A stretch of 64,000 nt of DNA from Mytilus californianus (lineage: Eukaryota; Mollusca; Bivalvia; Mytilida; Mytilidae). Below the pieces are notes generated by a model. It saw nothing but the letters and a program-made list of their open reading frames with translations. It was not told the DNA's origin and made no database searches. Of this stretch, positions 45,033 to 56,640 are shown piece by piece. The stretch covers positions 134,961,635 to 135,025,634 of the forward strand of contig NW_026262668.1 in NCBI RefSeq assembly GCF_021869535.1, read 5' to 3'. Position 1 is the stretch's first letter. Each line of letters opens with the position of its first letter. Position numbers and translations under genes: made by a program.

Positions 45033-45595
45033 CATTAATGTTACTGTAGTCTCGTTATACACACACAGTGAGATTACTGCGTGTATGTGGTCGTCAATGC
45101 ATTAACGTTACTGTAAGTCTCGTTATGCACACACACAGTGAGATTACTGCGTGTATGTGGTCGTCAATGCATTAATGTTACTGTAAGTCTCGTTATACAC
45201 ACACAGTGAGATTACTGCGTGTATGTGATCGTCAATGCATTAACGTAACGGTAAGTCTCGTTATACACACACAGTCACTGTGAGATTACTGCATGTATGT
45301 GGTCGTCAATGCATTAACGTTACTGTAAGTCTCGTTACGGTGAAATTACTGCGTGTATGTGATCGTAAATGCATTAACGTAACGGTAAGTCTCGTTATAC
45401 ACACACAGTGAGATTACTGCGTGTATGTGAATGCATTAACGTTACTGTAAGTCTCATTACAGTGAGATTACTGCGTGTATGTGGTCGTCAATGCATTAAC
45501 GTAACGGTAAGTCTCGTTATACACACAGTGAGATTATTGCGTGTATGTGGTCGTCAATGCATAAACGGTAAGTCTCGTTACAGTTTACTGTATAG
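45033..45595 (+). repeat. minisatellite, right part
   Basis: Same unit as 42555-43029, with an added run of ACACACAC in many units and AACGTTACTGTAAGTCTCG, about nine copies. Chance frames arise from it. Confidence 0.9.
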
Positions 45596-45766
45596 TTGTT
45601 GTATCTTATAAATATTTATTTGTTGATGTTTAACACAATTTTCATCGACTATTGGATTAGTCTCGATTACCAAGACGCATATATGATATAGCTATGCTTT
45701 GAAAAATTCAGCGGCTGGATGATCTAGATTAACCTTGAATATACATGTAACATGGCGGTCAGTTAA
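45596..45766. other. spacer, nothing recognised
   Basis: Short AT-rich stretch between the minisatellite and the MITE. Confidence 0.3.
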
Positions 45767-45929
45767 GAAATAATTCATGGCACCCGTAGATTTATTTTCA
45801 TTTAATCATGGGTTGGGCATTTATATTCAATTATTTTATCCCGAGCTACAGCGAGGGGTAAAATATGATTATAAATGCCCAATCCATGGTTAAATGAAAA
45901 CAAATCTACGTGTGCCATGAATTATTTCG
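45767..45929. mobile_element. palindromic MITE-like element
   Basis: GAAATAATTCATGGCAC at the left and GTGCCATGAATTATTTC at the right, with arms of about 72 nt that pair almost throughout, around a centre CCCGAGCTACAGCGAGGGG. The RNA or single strand would form one long hairpin. Same architecture as 10505-10665. Confidence 0.7.
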
Positions 45930-46959
45930 ATAATAGTAGGACAAATTCTGTAATTTTATCAACCGTGAAAGCCCTATACACACGATGCTGTTTTGGCTGT
46001 TCCGTTTTACTCCACATATAATAATATTAATGCTATAAAATTATTCCATAACAAATGAAAAAACTCGCAGGAGAACCCGAATGAAAACTATCTACATTTT
46101 GTACCTTCGGAGGGGAAACTGGCAATCCTTGTCAAAATAGATATATTATATTTCTGATGTGGTTCAGAAAAACAGTACATGAAAGTATCTGTTTCTGAAA
46201 ATTTAAGTATGTGAAAAAACAGGATAACTGTCGATGTTGATTGCTTTATTTATTGACTGATGTCCACCAATGTAAATACTTAGTATAAAATAAAAGTAAG
46301 AGTACATGTTCGTTACACTGGATACAACAGACTCAGTGGATCTACAGCTGTGAAACCAATAAACAGGGGAAAAAACTATTGTATGTTATTTTTTGTAACC
46401 AGTAAAGCGATACCGTGTGTGAAGATAGCTCATGTTAAAGATGCATATTTTGCTTGTTATTATTATTAATACTAGTAGTAGTAGAAGTATATAATAACAT
46501 TATTTTTTTGAAAATGTAATATTTTAATTATTAAGATTGTTGCCATATCTGTACAACTGAATATTTTGTGTTTCTCTTTTATTTGTTAATTACTATTTGA
46601 ACGTATAAATACAACATATTTAAAACATTAACATTTAATTTAGTAATTAATTTATGCAATAGTGCAACATATTTCCCTTTTAATATACATTGTTGTCAAT
46701 ACCACAATTTTTTTTTTTGTTTCGTTCATCTTTTAAAATATATGGCGTCTTTAATTGAAAGATGATATGGAGATCGTAAGAAAATACAAAGGAATCAATA
46801 AAACAGCAGTCCACAACTCATTACACAGAAATTTAAAGCTTCAAGACCTCAGGTGTTTCAAAAGGGTCTTAAACACGTTGATGATTTATACATAATCATA
46901 TGGTATCCTGCAATAGCGAATCGGTTAATGTATTTTATAAGGTATAAAAGACTGGTATT
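45930..46959. other. AT-rich intergenic DNA
   Basis: No supported gene or named repeat. Confidence 0.4.
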
Positions 46960-47384
46960 TATGGTGGCCGGGTGCGGCCATTTCGCTTTTTTGCGTTTTC
47001 GCGCTTTCTCTTTTCACTTTGCAAACGCGAAATCGAGAAATCGAGAAATCGGGAAATCGAGAAATCGGGAAATCGGGAAATCGGGAAGTCGAGAAAGCGA
47101 AAACGCGAAATCGAGAAATCTATTTCCCGTTTTCGCGTTTTCGCCTTCGCGTTTTCTCGTTTTCGCTTTCTTGATTTCTCGATTTCTTGATTTCCCGATT
47201 TCCTGATTTCTCGATTTCTCGATTTCTCGATTTCTCGATTTCATTATTTCTTATTCTCGATTTCTCGATTTCTTTATTTCTTATTCTCGATTTCTCGATT
47301 TCCCGATTTCCCGATTCCTCGATTTCGCGTGAAAGTGAAAGGAGAAAACGCGAAAACGCGAAATGGCCGCATCCGGCCACCATA
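46960..47384. mobile_element. 425-bp foldback element with octamer arrays
   Basis: Ends TATGGTGGCCGGGTGCGGCC and GGCCGCATCCGGCCACCATA are inverted copies. Inside the left half are tandem octamers AAATCGAG/AAATCGGG and GCGAAAACGCG blocks; the right half carries the same octamers inverted (CTCGATTT, CCCGATTT). Flanks GGTATT (46954-46959) and GGTATG (47385-47390) could be a 6-bp target duplication with one change. Low-complexity frames rich in Lys/Ser/Arg or Phe/Ser on both strands are artefacts of the octamers. Confidence 0.8.
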
Positions 47385-47424
47385 GGTATGGGCATTTTCA
47401 TTTTGACATTTTTTACTACTATAT

Positions 47425-47615
47425 ACAAAATAAGGAGATGTGGTATGATTGCCGATGAGATAACTATCCATCAAAGTTCAAATGAAGTGGATGTAAGCAA
47501 TTATAGGCAACCGTACGGCCTTCAACAATGAGAAAAACCCATACCATATAGTCGGCTATCCAACATCCAATGGATATAGTGTAAATGTGTCATAGAAAGA
47601 CATGATCTTGTGTTA
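47425..47615 (-). repeat. RT-M 3' UTR copy with internal deletion
   Basis: AATAAGGAGATGTGGTATGA (the inverted UTR end), GGCAACCGTACGGCCTTC, then directly CAACATCCAATGGATATAGT: the middle of the UTR is missing. Confidence 0.65.
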
Positions 47616-47829
47616 TGCCAAATATAGGTTTCGACATAATGTAGAACCGTGAATGTGCATGGGTGTATAACAATACTATTTATTTGAGTTTTGATTTAAT
47701 GATAACAAAATCAATATTTATACCAAAAACACTATTCAAAGATATATAATTACAGTGTTGAATTGGTAACCTTTTAGAATAAGTTTATTTAAAGGATCTA
47801 CTAGAGGATGTTTAACGACCTTGACTACC

Positions 47830-49225
47830 CATAAGGGTCTCGCACGGTCTCTCAAGGCGAGAAGCACATGTACGTGTCTCTAGCAAAGTCTCTTATGACG
47901 ACAGTTGCATATACACGAGCTAGCAAAATCTCTCATGACGAAGGGTACATGTACATAATAAAGCAATGTAACTCACGACGAGAAGTACATGCACATGATC
48001 TAGCAAAGTCTCTCACGACGAGAAGAACATGAACATGATATAGGAAATCCAAGTCTCTCACGACGAGAAGTACATATGCATGATCTAGCAAAGTTTTTCA
48101 CGACGAGAAGTACATGAACATGATATAGGAAACTAAAGTCTCTCACGACGAGAAGGACATGTATATGATCTAGCAAAGTCTCGTACTGTGAGAAGTACAT
48201 ATACACGATCTGGCAAAATCTCTCACGGCGGAAGGTACATGGACATGACCTAGAAAATTTCAGTCTCTCACGATGAAAGATACATGTACATGATCTAGCA
48301 AAACCCCTCACGACGAGAGGTACGTGGACATGATTTAGGAAACTTAAGTCTCTCACGACGAAAACATCATGTACATGATGTAGCAAAGTATATTTCACGA
48401 TGAGAAGTACATGTACATGATATATTGAAGTCTCCTACGGCAAACAGTAGATGTACATGATCTAGCAAAATCTCTCACAAAGAGAAGTACATATATTTGA
48501 TCTAGCTAAGTCTTTCACGACGAGAAATACATGTACATGATATAACAAATTCTCTCACGACGAGAAATACATGTAATATTGAGAATGGAAATGGGAAATG
48601 TGTCAAAGAGACAACAACCCGACCAAAGAGCAGAAAACAGCCGAAAGCCAACAATGGGTCTTCAACACAGCGAGAAAATCCCGCACCCGGAGGCGGGCTT
48701 CAGTTGGCCCCTAAATAAAAATGTGTATTCGTTCAGTGAAAATGGACATCATACTAAACTCCAAAACATATAAATGAACTAAAATTAAAAAAACATACAA
48801 GACTAACAAAGGCCAGAGTTTGACTTTGTTCATGATTTAACAAAATCTCTCACGACAAGAAGTACATATACATGACATGATCTAGCAAGGTCTTTCACGA
48901 CAAGAGTACATGTACATGATCTAGAAAAATCTCTCACGACAAGAAGTACATGAACATGATATAGGAAACCCAAGTCTCTCACGACGAAAAGTACATGTAC
49001 ATGATCTAGCAAAGTCTCTCACGACGAAAAGTACATGTTCATGGTCTAGCAAAGTCTCTCACGACGAAAAATACGACACAAAACGATAAGAAAGCTTTAT
49101 TTAGATTCAGTATAATTACAAACTACAAAACATAAGCTCTATAGAAGTTCAATTGCATGATCTAGCAAAGTATATCACGACGAGAAGCACACGTACATGA
49201 TCTAGTAAAGAAACGAGAGATACAT
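47830..49225 (+). repeat. 40-bp minisatellite, about 28 units
   Basis: Consensus TCTAGCAAAGTCTCTCACGA followed by CGAGAAGTACATGTACATGA. Some units have GGAAACTTAAG in place of GCAAAG and often alternate with plain ones. Interrupted at 48574-48826 by R160 and at about 49075-49150 by unrelated sequence. Minus-strand frames (VLLVVRDF repeats) are artefacts. Confidence 0.9.
48574..48826 (+). repeat. R160 repeat, longest copy
   Basis: GAGAATGGAAATGGGAAATG, GTCAAAGAGACAACAACCCG, GAGAAAATCCCGCACCCGGA to AACAAAGGCCAGAG. Being inside the 40-bp array makes its ends easy to place. Confidence 0.75.
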
Positions 49226-49920
49226 GTTCAACTTTTTTCCTATATTGTTTCTTACGCAGACGTGTACTCTTCTTATGTCACCTTTGCATCTCTTAATAGT
49301 ATCTAATAACAAGCTATATATCACATTTTATTTGTGGTTTTGATAAATAGGATTGTATTGTTACAATGTTACAGCTATTCCTACTCCATGTAATGCAATG
49401 AGATATAAAAAAAAAAGGCAAACATTGTCTTTTATTTATTATTCTAGAAATGCTTCAAGCAGTCTTTAAAGTACTGATGACAGACATTTCCCTATCATTC
49501 AATATAAAGTAGACATACATTTCCGTCTTCTTGTACATTAAGAATAACCATTGTTGTTTTCTTTTCCATTAGCTTGTGTTTGTACAAGATCCTTTAGTCT
49601 GTTTTCTAAGCAGCTTATGAAATCGGTCTCCCATTATCCTTATAAAAACAGTGTCATAAAGATTTGTAAAATTCTTATTTTATAATATAAAAAAATCAAC
49701 AAAAAAAATCAGCTATCAAAATGGGAATGGTGTATCACCAGGGATCCATAAGAAATCGTCCCAGGGCTAGGTAAGTTTATTATACACCAGTTATTACACA
49801 ACAAAGTGTGTTTAGAATCGAATAAAATATCAAAAACTCGAATTAAAGACATGTTGAGTATACTCCAATGATACGAAGTTCTGAGTGTTTACATCCGGTA
49901 TTCGAGTTGTTTAGTTTGAT
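49226..49920. other. AT-rich intergenic DNA
   Basis: No supported gene or repeat. Confidence 0.35.
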
Positions 49921-50045
49921 CTCTTTTTTAGCTCACGCGGTCCGGAGGACAATGTGTGTTATTGTCATCACTTGGCGTCTGTTTTCCGTCATCAAAATTT
50001 CAAAAGCTTTACATCCGAAAACACAAAGCCAATTGTTTCAAATTT
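49921..50045 (+). repeat. diverged dispersed repeat (AGCTCACGCGGTCCGGAGG type)
   Basis: TTTTTTAGCTCACGCGGTCC then TCATCACTTGGCGTC and TTCCGTCATCAAAATTTCAA resemble a repeat common in bivalve DNA. The open frame over it is not credible as a gene. Confidence 0.4.
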
Positions 50046-50259
50046 ATCAGTTATAATAAATGGTATGTATTCAATAAACGATCATTATTTTGTTCGGATG
50101 AAAAACAAAATTAGCACAGGTAAATAGAACATATGGGTAAAGCAGCAGTTTAAGCTTATATTACAAACACTAAAGTACATTGCTCTAGTTAGCTTCTAGT
50201 TTCTTTCGAGAATACAACATGATTTTTTTAACCGGGTAAGTGATGCGGGTAGGAGTTTC

Positions 50260-51335
50260 ATGTCAAATAACGGAGAAGTAGTTATTTCGGTCCTTTTAAC
50301 GAGTTCCTTAACTACTATCAAAGAACTTATCGTTAATGTTTGTAATAACACATTTGAAAACAGTGAAATTAACCATTTTTGGAGTGTAAAAAATTCTTTG
50401 GATGTTTTAGATAAATTACGTGCATTTGATGGTCCTTGTGATTCGGTTGACAATTTTGACTTTTCCGATCCAATTAAATGGTCGTTTGATAAATCTGGTT
50501 GCAAATTTCTTTGCTGCAACTCATATAAAGCCTTTTTCTCTAATGAAAAAGATAAATAAGCTGGATATACTTACTGGAGGTGTGATGATAATGTTCTTCT
50601 TGGCAACATTTATGTACGTTTCGACAATAAAGTTCATCGACAAATTGTAGGCATTCCTATGGGCACCAATTGTGCCCTTTTAACAGCCGACTTATTCCTT
50701 TACTGTGGCGAATCACAGTTTATTGCAAAACTCAGTAAAGAACCGTCTAAATTCCTTTTAATTGATAAATTCAACAACATTAACTGTTATCTTTATGATA
50801 TTTTTTTTCGTTAAATAATCAAGAATTCTCTAACTATACTGCTGACATTTACCAAAAGGAACTTACTTTGAATAAATCTAATATTTGGACGGTGATGTTC
50901 CTTATATATCCCAACTCGTTCGCTATGCTCGTGTCTGTAGTGACGTTTTGGATTTTAATGAGCGTAATCTATGTATTACTAGTAAATTATTAAGTCAGGG
51001 ATTTCGTGACCACAAATTACTTAAAACTTTTACTAAATTCTTTCTTAGATACAAAGATTTGGTCTGCAATTTTGGCTGTACCTGTAGAAAACTTATTCAA
51101 ACGGAATAGCACATCCTAAATTTTACGGTGATGTTGTAAACCGAGCCCGGAAATTTAGATACGATCCGGGTAAACTTATCAATCCTTTAAATAAACTTAT
51201 TCTAAAAGGTTACCTATTCAACACTGTAATTAAATCTTTGAATATTGTTTTTATTGGTTGTAAATATTGATTTTGTTATCAGTAAATCAAAACCATACTA
51301 AATATTACACATATGTACTTTCACGGTACTACAAT
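50260..51335 (+). pseudogene. RT-M reverse transcriptase relic, best copy
   Basis: 5'-truncated. Frame segments: LTTIKELIVNVCNNTFENS, FWSVKNSLDVLDKLRAFDG (50260-50559); then a frame with RQIVGIPMGTNCA (RT motif B), ADLFLYCGESQFIAKL, and NCYLYDIFF, where the catalytic YLDD is YLYD, so one catalytic Asp is lost. After a gap, 50885-51109 gives GDVPYISQLVRYARVCSDVL, TSKLLSQGFRDHKL, FLRYKDLVCNFGCTCRKLI, and then YDPGKL and LNKLILKGYLFNTVI. This is the thumb and C-terminal region. No endonuclease domain is visible, and I am not certain of the clade. The long 3' UTR follows. Confidence 0.75.
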
Positions 51336-51832
51336 ATGTCGATACTTGTAGTTTAGCATTGCACAAGGTCATGTTTTTCTCTGACTGTTAATGACATCTT
51401 TACACTAAATCAATTGGATGTTGGATGTGTACTGATTGATATTTTAGTCTTAGGCACATGATTTTTTTCATTAGTTGTTATTGGCTTTGAACTAGCTGTC
51501 TGTCTTTTTGTTTTTGGGATGTATAATTACCCGTCTAGGTCCGCTTTGTGTTTTTGTTAGATGTATTTCTATTTGTATCCATCTGATGAGTTAAGCCTTT
51601 TTCAACTGATTTTTATAGTTTTTACTTATGTTGTACTGTTACACCACTATCCCAGGTTAGGGGGGATTGAACGCTCACAAACATGTTTAATCCTGCCACA
51701 TTCTTTATGTGCCTGTCTAAAGTCAGGAGCCTTTTTTCATGTCGGGGCCTTTTATAGCCGACCATACAGTATGTGTTTTTCTCATTGTTGAAGGCCGTAC
51801 GGTTGGCAATCATACCACATCTCCTTATTTTT
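51336..51832 (+). repeat. RT-M 3' UTR, reference copy
   Basis: ACAAGGTCATGTTTTTCTCT, GGATGTTGGATGTGTACTGA, GAGTTAAGCCTTTTTCAACT, TGTTACACCACTATCCCAGG, TTGTTGAAGGCCGTACGGTT, ending CATACCACATCTCCTTATTT. The same segment, usually without the coding part, is scattered through the window. Confidence 0.75.
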
Positions 51833-52540
51833 ATGCACTGAGATAAACAAGTTTTTAAATCATACTTTCTGTATTATATCAATAATAAATAGCGTCAAAG
51901 CCAGCACTGTCTTTTCAGTCTGAATCATGCATTCAGCGTCTCGTCAAGGTGGTATTTTCTGTTATCAAATTTCATGACTTAAAGCAAGCATTATTTTTTC
52001 GTTCTCCGTTCATTTTTCGGTGGCAGTTATCATTTAGCAACTTGAGGATTTGGCAAAAGAAGGTTTATATAAATCATCTTGGTTTCAACCAGCACTTTTG
52101 TTTCTTGTCTTTATGTCCACTTTGTAACCTCTGGTCTTCAAGCTGTAACCTCTGGCTGAAAAAACTTGTCATATTAGATATCTGCCATAAGCCTTTTCAC
52201 CACCATTACACTACAATCAACTCCTTGATGTGTCTGACGTATCTTCGACTTAATTTTGAATACACTATCACTCAACTTCCAGAATATAACTGCCATGCAT
52301 ATTTTCTTACGATTAAGACATAATCTTTCGACCGGTTTAATTGAGTTCACGAGCCAGAGGTATAGGTGAGGGTCCGATCTCACAAAACATGTTCAACCAA
52401 GCCGCATTTTTGCGCCTGTACTAAGTCAGGAACCTCTAACATTTGTTAGTCTTGTGTGTTTTTTTTAAATTTTGATTCATTTATATGATTCTGAGTTTAA
52501 TGTGGCGTCCATTTCGCTGGACTAGTATTATCATTTAGTA
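51833..52540. other. AT-rich non-coding DNA
   Basis: No gene supported. An RT-M-UTR-like scrap may lie near 52370-52450 (GTCCGATCTCACAAAACATG, GTACTAAGTCAGGAACCTCT). The 51949-52323 open frame has no recognisable content. Confidence 0.35.
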
Positions 52541-52690
52541 ACAAGGCAAGCTGAAGCCCGCTTCAGAGTGCGGGATTTTCTCGCTGCGTTAAAGACCCAT
52601 TGGTGGCCTTGGGCTGTTTTCTGCTTTTTGGTCGGGTTGTTGTCTCTTTAATTTGACACATTTCCCGCTTTCATTCTCATTTCTATATAT
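52541..52690 (-). repeat. R160 repeat
   Basis: GAAGCCCGCTTCAGAGTGCG, GACCCATTGGTGGCCTTGG, GTTGTTGTCTCTTTAATTTG: reverse complement of the copy at 48574. Confidence 0.75.
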
Positions 52691-53204
52691 TATTATGAAC
52701 CCAAAAGATAGATTGACTGATAGTTTTAATTCTAAATAGTATATACCTTGAAATTCTACTTTGTAGCATTTTTATGACTTTTTGTACCTTTTTTTATTAT
52801 TGGTTACAAGTCGTCATGCTTGGCTTTGACTCCGACGTTTGATATTGCAAATTCGTCAGATGACTGCAAAACTATTAAATAGAACTATGTGGTTTCCTTT
52901 TTCATATATCTTCAGCCGTTTGCGGTATTTCAACCATCGGATGAAGATAATGCAAGAACTATATACCTTAAAATTGTTACCATACAATTGAAGTCCAACT
53001 CGGGTTTTGTTCATGTTTTAATGTATTATTAGTATTGTTGTGTTGAGATTAAGAAGTTTATGACAGATCTTTGAAAGTATCTGTTTAAAAAAGATATCAA
53101 CTTTGATTTAAGCTGCAATAGTCATTTGGGATATATACTCCCCCCTCCCCTACCCTCCCCCCCAAAAAAAAACAAAACAAAAAAACCAGCTGATAAAAGT
53201 ATTA
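52691..53204. other. non-coding, nothing recognised
   Basis: Includes a C-rich/A-rich stretch (53150-53180). No gene. Confidence 0.3.
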
Positions 53205-54425
53205 TTTTTAATTATACGTCAGTTACAACAGACTTCAGTAAAGAAAATACTGCTCCTTCAACATGACACAGTGAAACATCGAATTCTAGATATTATCCCT
53301 ACGGTCATCTTATTACAGGGGACCTCAACATCCTTCAAGACCGAGCGGTTAAAAACTTTCTGAAATAAGGACATCCGTCTGTATTAAATTGGAAACAGTG
53401 TCGTCAGGTTATTAAATATCCTCGTTCATCCTGTTGTAAAAATGGGTTTAACGGGAAAATTCTGGTAAAAAATTTTACTTTCTTACATGAATAAATGCAT
53501 GAATATTGTGGATATTCAAATATCACATTTTGAAAATAATTTAGAAATTAAGAAAAGAGTAAATAATATGCAGAATAAGTAGCAAACTGTAGGTACTGCG
53601 GTTTGTGTTCGAACCAGCCGACAAAGCAGTCAACAGTGTGGTGGTGGTATGACGTAAATACTGCACGGAAGTTCTGCTGAATGACATTTTATGTGTTTTA
53701 CCTTCGGGTTCGTGCGCTCCACAAAGAGTCAAATAGTAAACAATCATATCATTACCAAATATTAGCGTAAGGCCTCCTCTGAACATTTGCAGACCTTTTG
53801 TATGTATTGGCTACCTAAACTACACAAAATACCCGTAAAATATAGTTTCATATCAGACTCCATTAAGTGATTTACAAATAATATTTTAGTGTTTTTAACT
53901 AGCCCCCTTACTACTATCAAAGAAGTTATCATGCTAAAATAAAGCATATGAATTAATGGCATGAGTTATTTCTGCAGTGTTAAGCATTTTTTGGATGTTT
54001 AAGAAAATTCACACTTTTGATGGTCCTTTCAATTCGGTTGACAGTTTTGACTTGTCGATTCTCTACACTACACTTCCACGCAATCTCATTAAACAAATGT
54101 TTTCATATTCAATTCGTATCTGTTAAATTATGAAGTCAAGGATTTCGTTACCAAAAATTAATTAAAACCTTACAAATTCTTTTATAGATTCAAAAATTTG
54201 GTTTGGAAGTTTGGCTGTACCTGAAGAAAACTTATTACTAACGGAATATCACATTCTATTTTTTCCTGGTAAATTAAGATACGTTCCTTGTAAGCTTATG
54301 GAACCTTTGAATAAACTTTTCTAAAAGGTTATCAAGTTAAGTCTGCAATACGATCTGTGAATATTGTTTTTAACTGTAGTAACATTGATTTTGTTATCAA
54401 TAAATCAAAACATAACTAAATGTTT
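53205..54425 (+). pseudogene. RT-M relic, longer but more decayed copy
   Basis: Starts like 4540 (TTTAATTATACGTCAGTTAC) and keeps short coding traces in several frames: LITGDLNIL-like, EPADKAVNSVVV (about 53610), PLTTIKEVIM (about 53910), then the C-terminal region (LGKLM-like, LNKLF). The catalytic RT boxes are missing between about 54080 and 54120. Many stops. The 3' UTR follows directly. Confidence 0.65.
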
Positions 54426-54945
54426 ATTGCTATACAGGGACAGCTATTAACATTTTGGCATTTCACAAGGTAATGTTTTCCTAGACTGTCTATGACGTCT
54501 TTTAAACACTCAATCCATTGGATGTGTACTTAATACTACTGATTGATATTTTGTGTCACATTGGTCACATAATTTTTTTTATTAGCTGTTATTGGCTTTA
54601 ACTAGCTTTCAATAACTGCGAGTACTCTCAGAAATCTACTTTGTGTGTTTAGTGTTTCTGTGATTTGTATTGGTTTGATGATTCAATCCATTTTAAGTGC
54701 TTTTTAAAGTTTGTTCTTCTGTTGTACTGTCACACCAATGTCCCTAATTAGTTGAAGTTTGTCGTCTGAAAACATGATTGGTCCCGTCCCATTCTGTATG
54801 CCAGGAACCTGTAAATCAGTGGTTTTCTTTTGTTGCTGTATACATGTATCATATTTGTTTTTCGGTTGTCGTTTTTGTACATGTCTTTTGGTTTCTGGTG
54901 AATAGATGTTTTCATTGGTAAACATACGTCATCTCCTTATTTCAT
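54426..54945 (+). repeat. RT-M 3' UTR
   Basis: CACAAGGTAATGTTTTCCTA, ACTCAATCCATTGGATGTGT, TAACTGCGAGTACTCTCAGA, GTAAATCAGTGGTTTTC, ending CATACGTCATCTCCTTATTT. Confidence 0.7.
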
Positions 54946-55315
54946 ATAAAGGTGCTATCTGTTCTACCATAATGTAGTACCTGTACAGTATGCCACAAAA
55001 TAACCGGATACTTGCGAGATGGGGTAATATAGTATCTATTTGAATCATTACAGAAACAAATTGAAAAATATAAGAGTGAGCTTACAAAACAGCAGAAAAG
55101 TTAGTTTGTATATGGTTGCGTCGAGAATCAAATGGGGGCATTGACGATTGAAGATGGCTAAAAAAGGAAATTGTCAAACATTAGACTTATCTATGAAATC
55201 AAAATAAATAGCGAACAAAAAATATTTTAACTTATCCCTTTTTTGAAAATGTTATCAATTTCTTAATTTATATTTTGAGCACTTTGTTGGTTCCATTGTT
55301 GGTAAACTGTTAATT
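54946..55315. other. non-coding, nothing recognised
   Basis: No gene or repeat seen. Confidence 0.3.
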
Positions 55316-55590
55316 ACCGGAAGTACCATCAGCTCAATAGTCTGTCCATACTGACCTGATTTATAACATTACCGGAAGTACCATCAGCTCAATAGTCTGT
55401 CCATACTGACCTGATTTATAACATTACCGGAAGTACCATCAGCTCAATAGTCTGTCCATACTGACCTGATTTATAACATTACCGGAAGTACCATCAGCTC
55501 AGTAGTCTGTCCATACTGACCTGATTTATAACATTACCGGAAGTACCATCAGCTCAATAGTCTGTCCATGCTGACCTGATTTATAACATT
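55316..55590 (+). repeat. 55-bp tandem repeat, exactly 5 copies
   Basis: ACCGGAAGTACCATCAGCTC to ACCTGATTTATAACATT; unit starts at 55316, 55371, 55426, 55481 and 55536. Two differences noticed among the copies, so it is recent. Confidence 0.95.
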
Positions 55591-55854
55591 TCTGCTGATA
55601 AATATAAAGATAGACATTATTTGAAAAAAAAATATTTAAGAAATACATGTTATGAATTGTATCAATGGAAAATACAGACTACTTGACTGATGATAAGTGT
55701 TAAAGCAATGAAATGTTACCGCTACTGGTAGACTGTTAATACTTTAGAAATCATCAGTGATTCTTGACCATTATCGTAAGCCAATCCACATGAACATACT
55801 GGTCCGACCTACCTAGGACCAATCCCGTTTCTAAATTAATCTATATTATTTATA

Positions 55855-56160
55855 ATGGGCTTTGAACTACATTTCAGTGACTACGAGTATTCTTAGATTG
55901 GTACTTTTTTTACCAGTTTGTTCTTATGGTGAACTACCTTTCAGTGTATTCTTAGATTGGCACTTTTTAACAGTTTGTTCTCATGGTGAACTACCTTTCA
56001 GTGACTACGAGTATTCTTAGATTGGCACTTTTTAACAGTTTGTTCTCATGGTGAACTACCTTTCAGTGACTACGAGTATTCTTAGATTGGCACTTTTTAA
56101 CAGTTTGTTCTTATGATATGTTGATACAACACCGTCTCAGGTTAAAGGTTAGGTCATGCA
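55855..56160 (+). repeat. RT-M 3' UTR segment expanded into a tandem array
   Basis: UTR sequence (GGCTTTGAACTACATTTCAG, GACTACGAGTATTCTTAGAT, ACAGTTTGTTCTTATG) followed by three more copies of the same about 67-bp segment, one with an 8-bp deletion, then UTR continuation ATACAACACCGTCTCAGGTT. Confidence 0.8.
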
Positions 56161-56329
56161 CTCAAAAAGACACATGGTTTATTCAAGTCAAGCGCCTTTA
56201 ATTCAATGATTGATGATGATTTTTGCCTCCAATTTTTTTTTCTATAATGTATAATGTATAATGTATTAGGACAAATCAGGCAGTTGGGTTTCTCGTATGA
56301 ATTGTTTAACATTTTATCATGTCAGGGCC

Positions 56330-56640
56330 TTTGTTTAACACTTTTTATCATGTCGGGACCTTTGTTTATAGAAATAAGAAGATGTGGTATGAGTGCCAAT
56401 GAGACTACTCTCTATCCAGGTCATAATGTGTAAAATGTAAACAATTATAGGTCAAAGTATGGCCTTCAACACGGAGCCTTGGCTCACACCGAACAGCAAC
56501 ATTTTATCATGTCGGGACCTTTGTTTGACATTTTATCATGTCAGAGCCTTTTAAATCTTACTATACTGTACGGGTTTTGCTCATTGTTAAGTGCCTTAAG
56601 GTGGTGACCTATAGTTGCTTACATCGATGTCCTTTTTGGT
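56330..56640 (+). repeat. RT-M 3' UTR ends, shuffled
   Basis: ATCATGTCGGGACCTTTGTTT occurs three times. 56368-56505 holds an inverted related repeat (AAATAAGAAGATGTGGTATG to CACACCGAACAGCAAC), and 56560-56640 has ACTGTACGGGTTTTGCTCATT and GTGGTGACCTATAGTTG. The open frame at 56538-56756 is in this repeat. Confidence 0.6.

Noticed and set aside
46853-47531. Several overlapping open frames rich in KSRNREI or FSISRF on both strands
   Set aside because: All are read-through of the octamer arrays in the foldback element.
48000-49012. Minus-strand frames with repeated VLLVVRDF/SRRERL
   Set aside because: Translations of the 40-bp minisatellite; no independent coding signal.
51585-51630. CTGATGAGTTAAGCC as a further hammerhead
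   Set aside because: No GAAA partner at the required distance and no stem II; it is ordinary RT-M UTR sequence.
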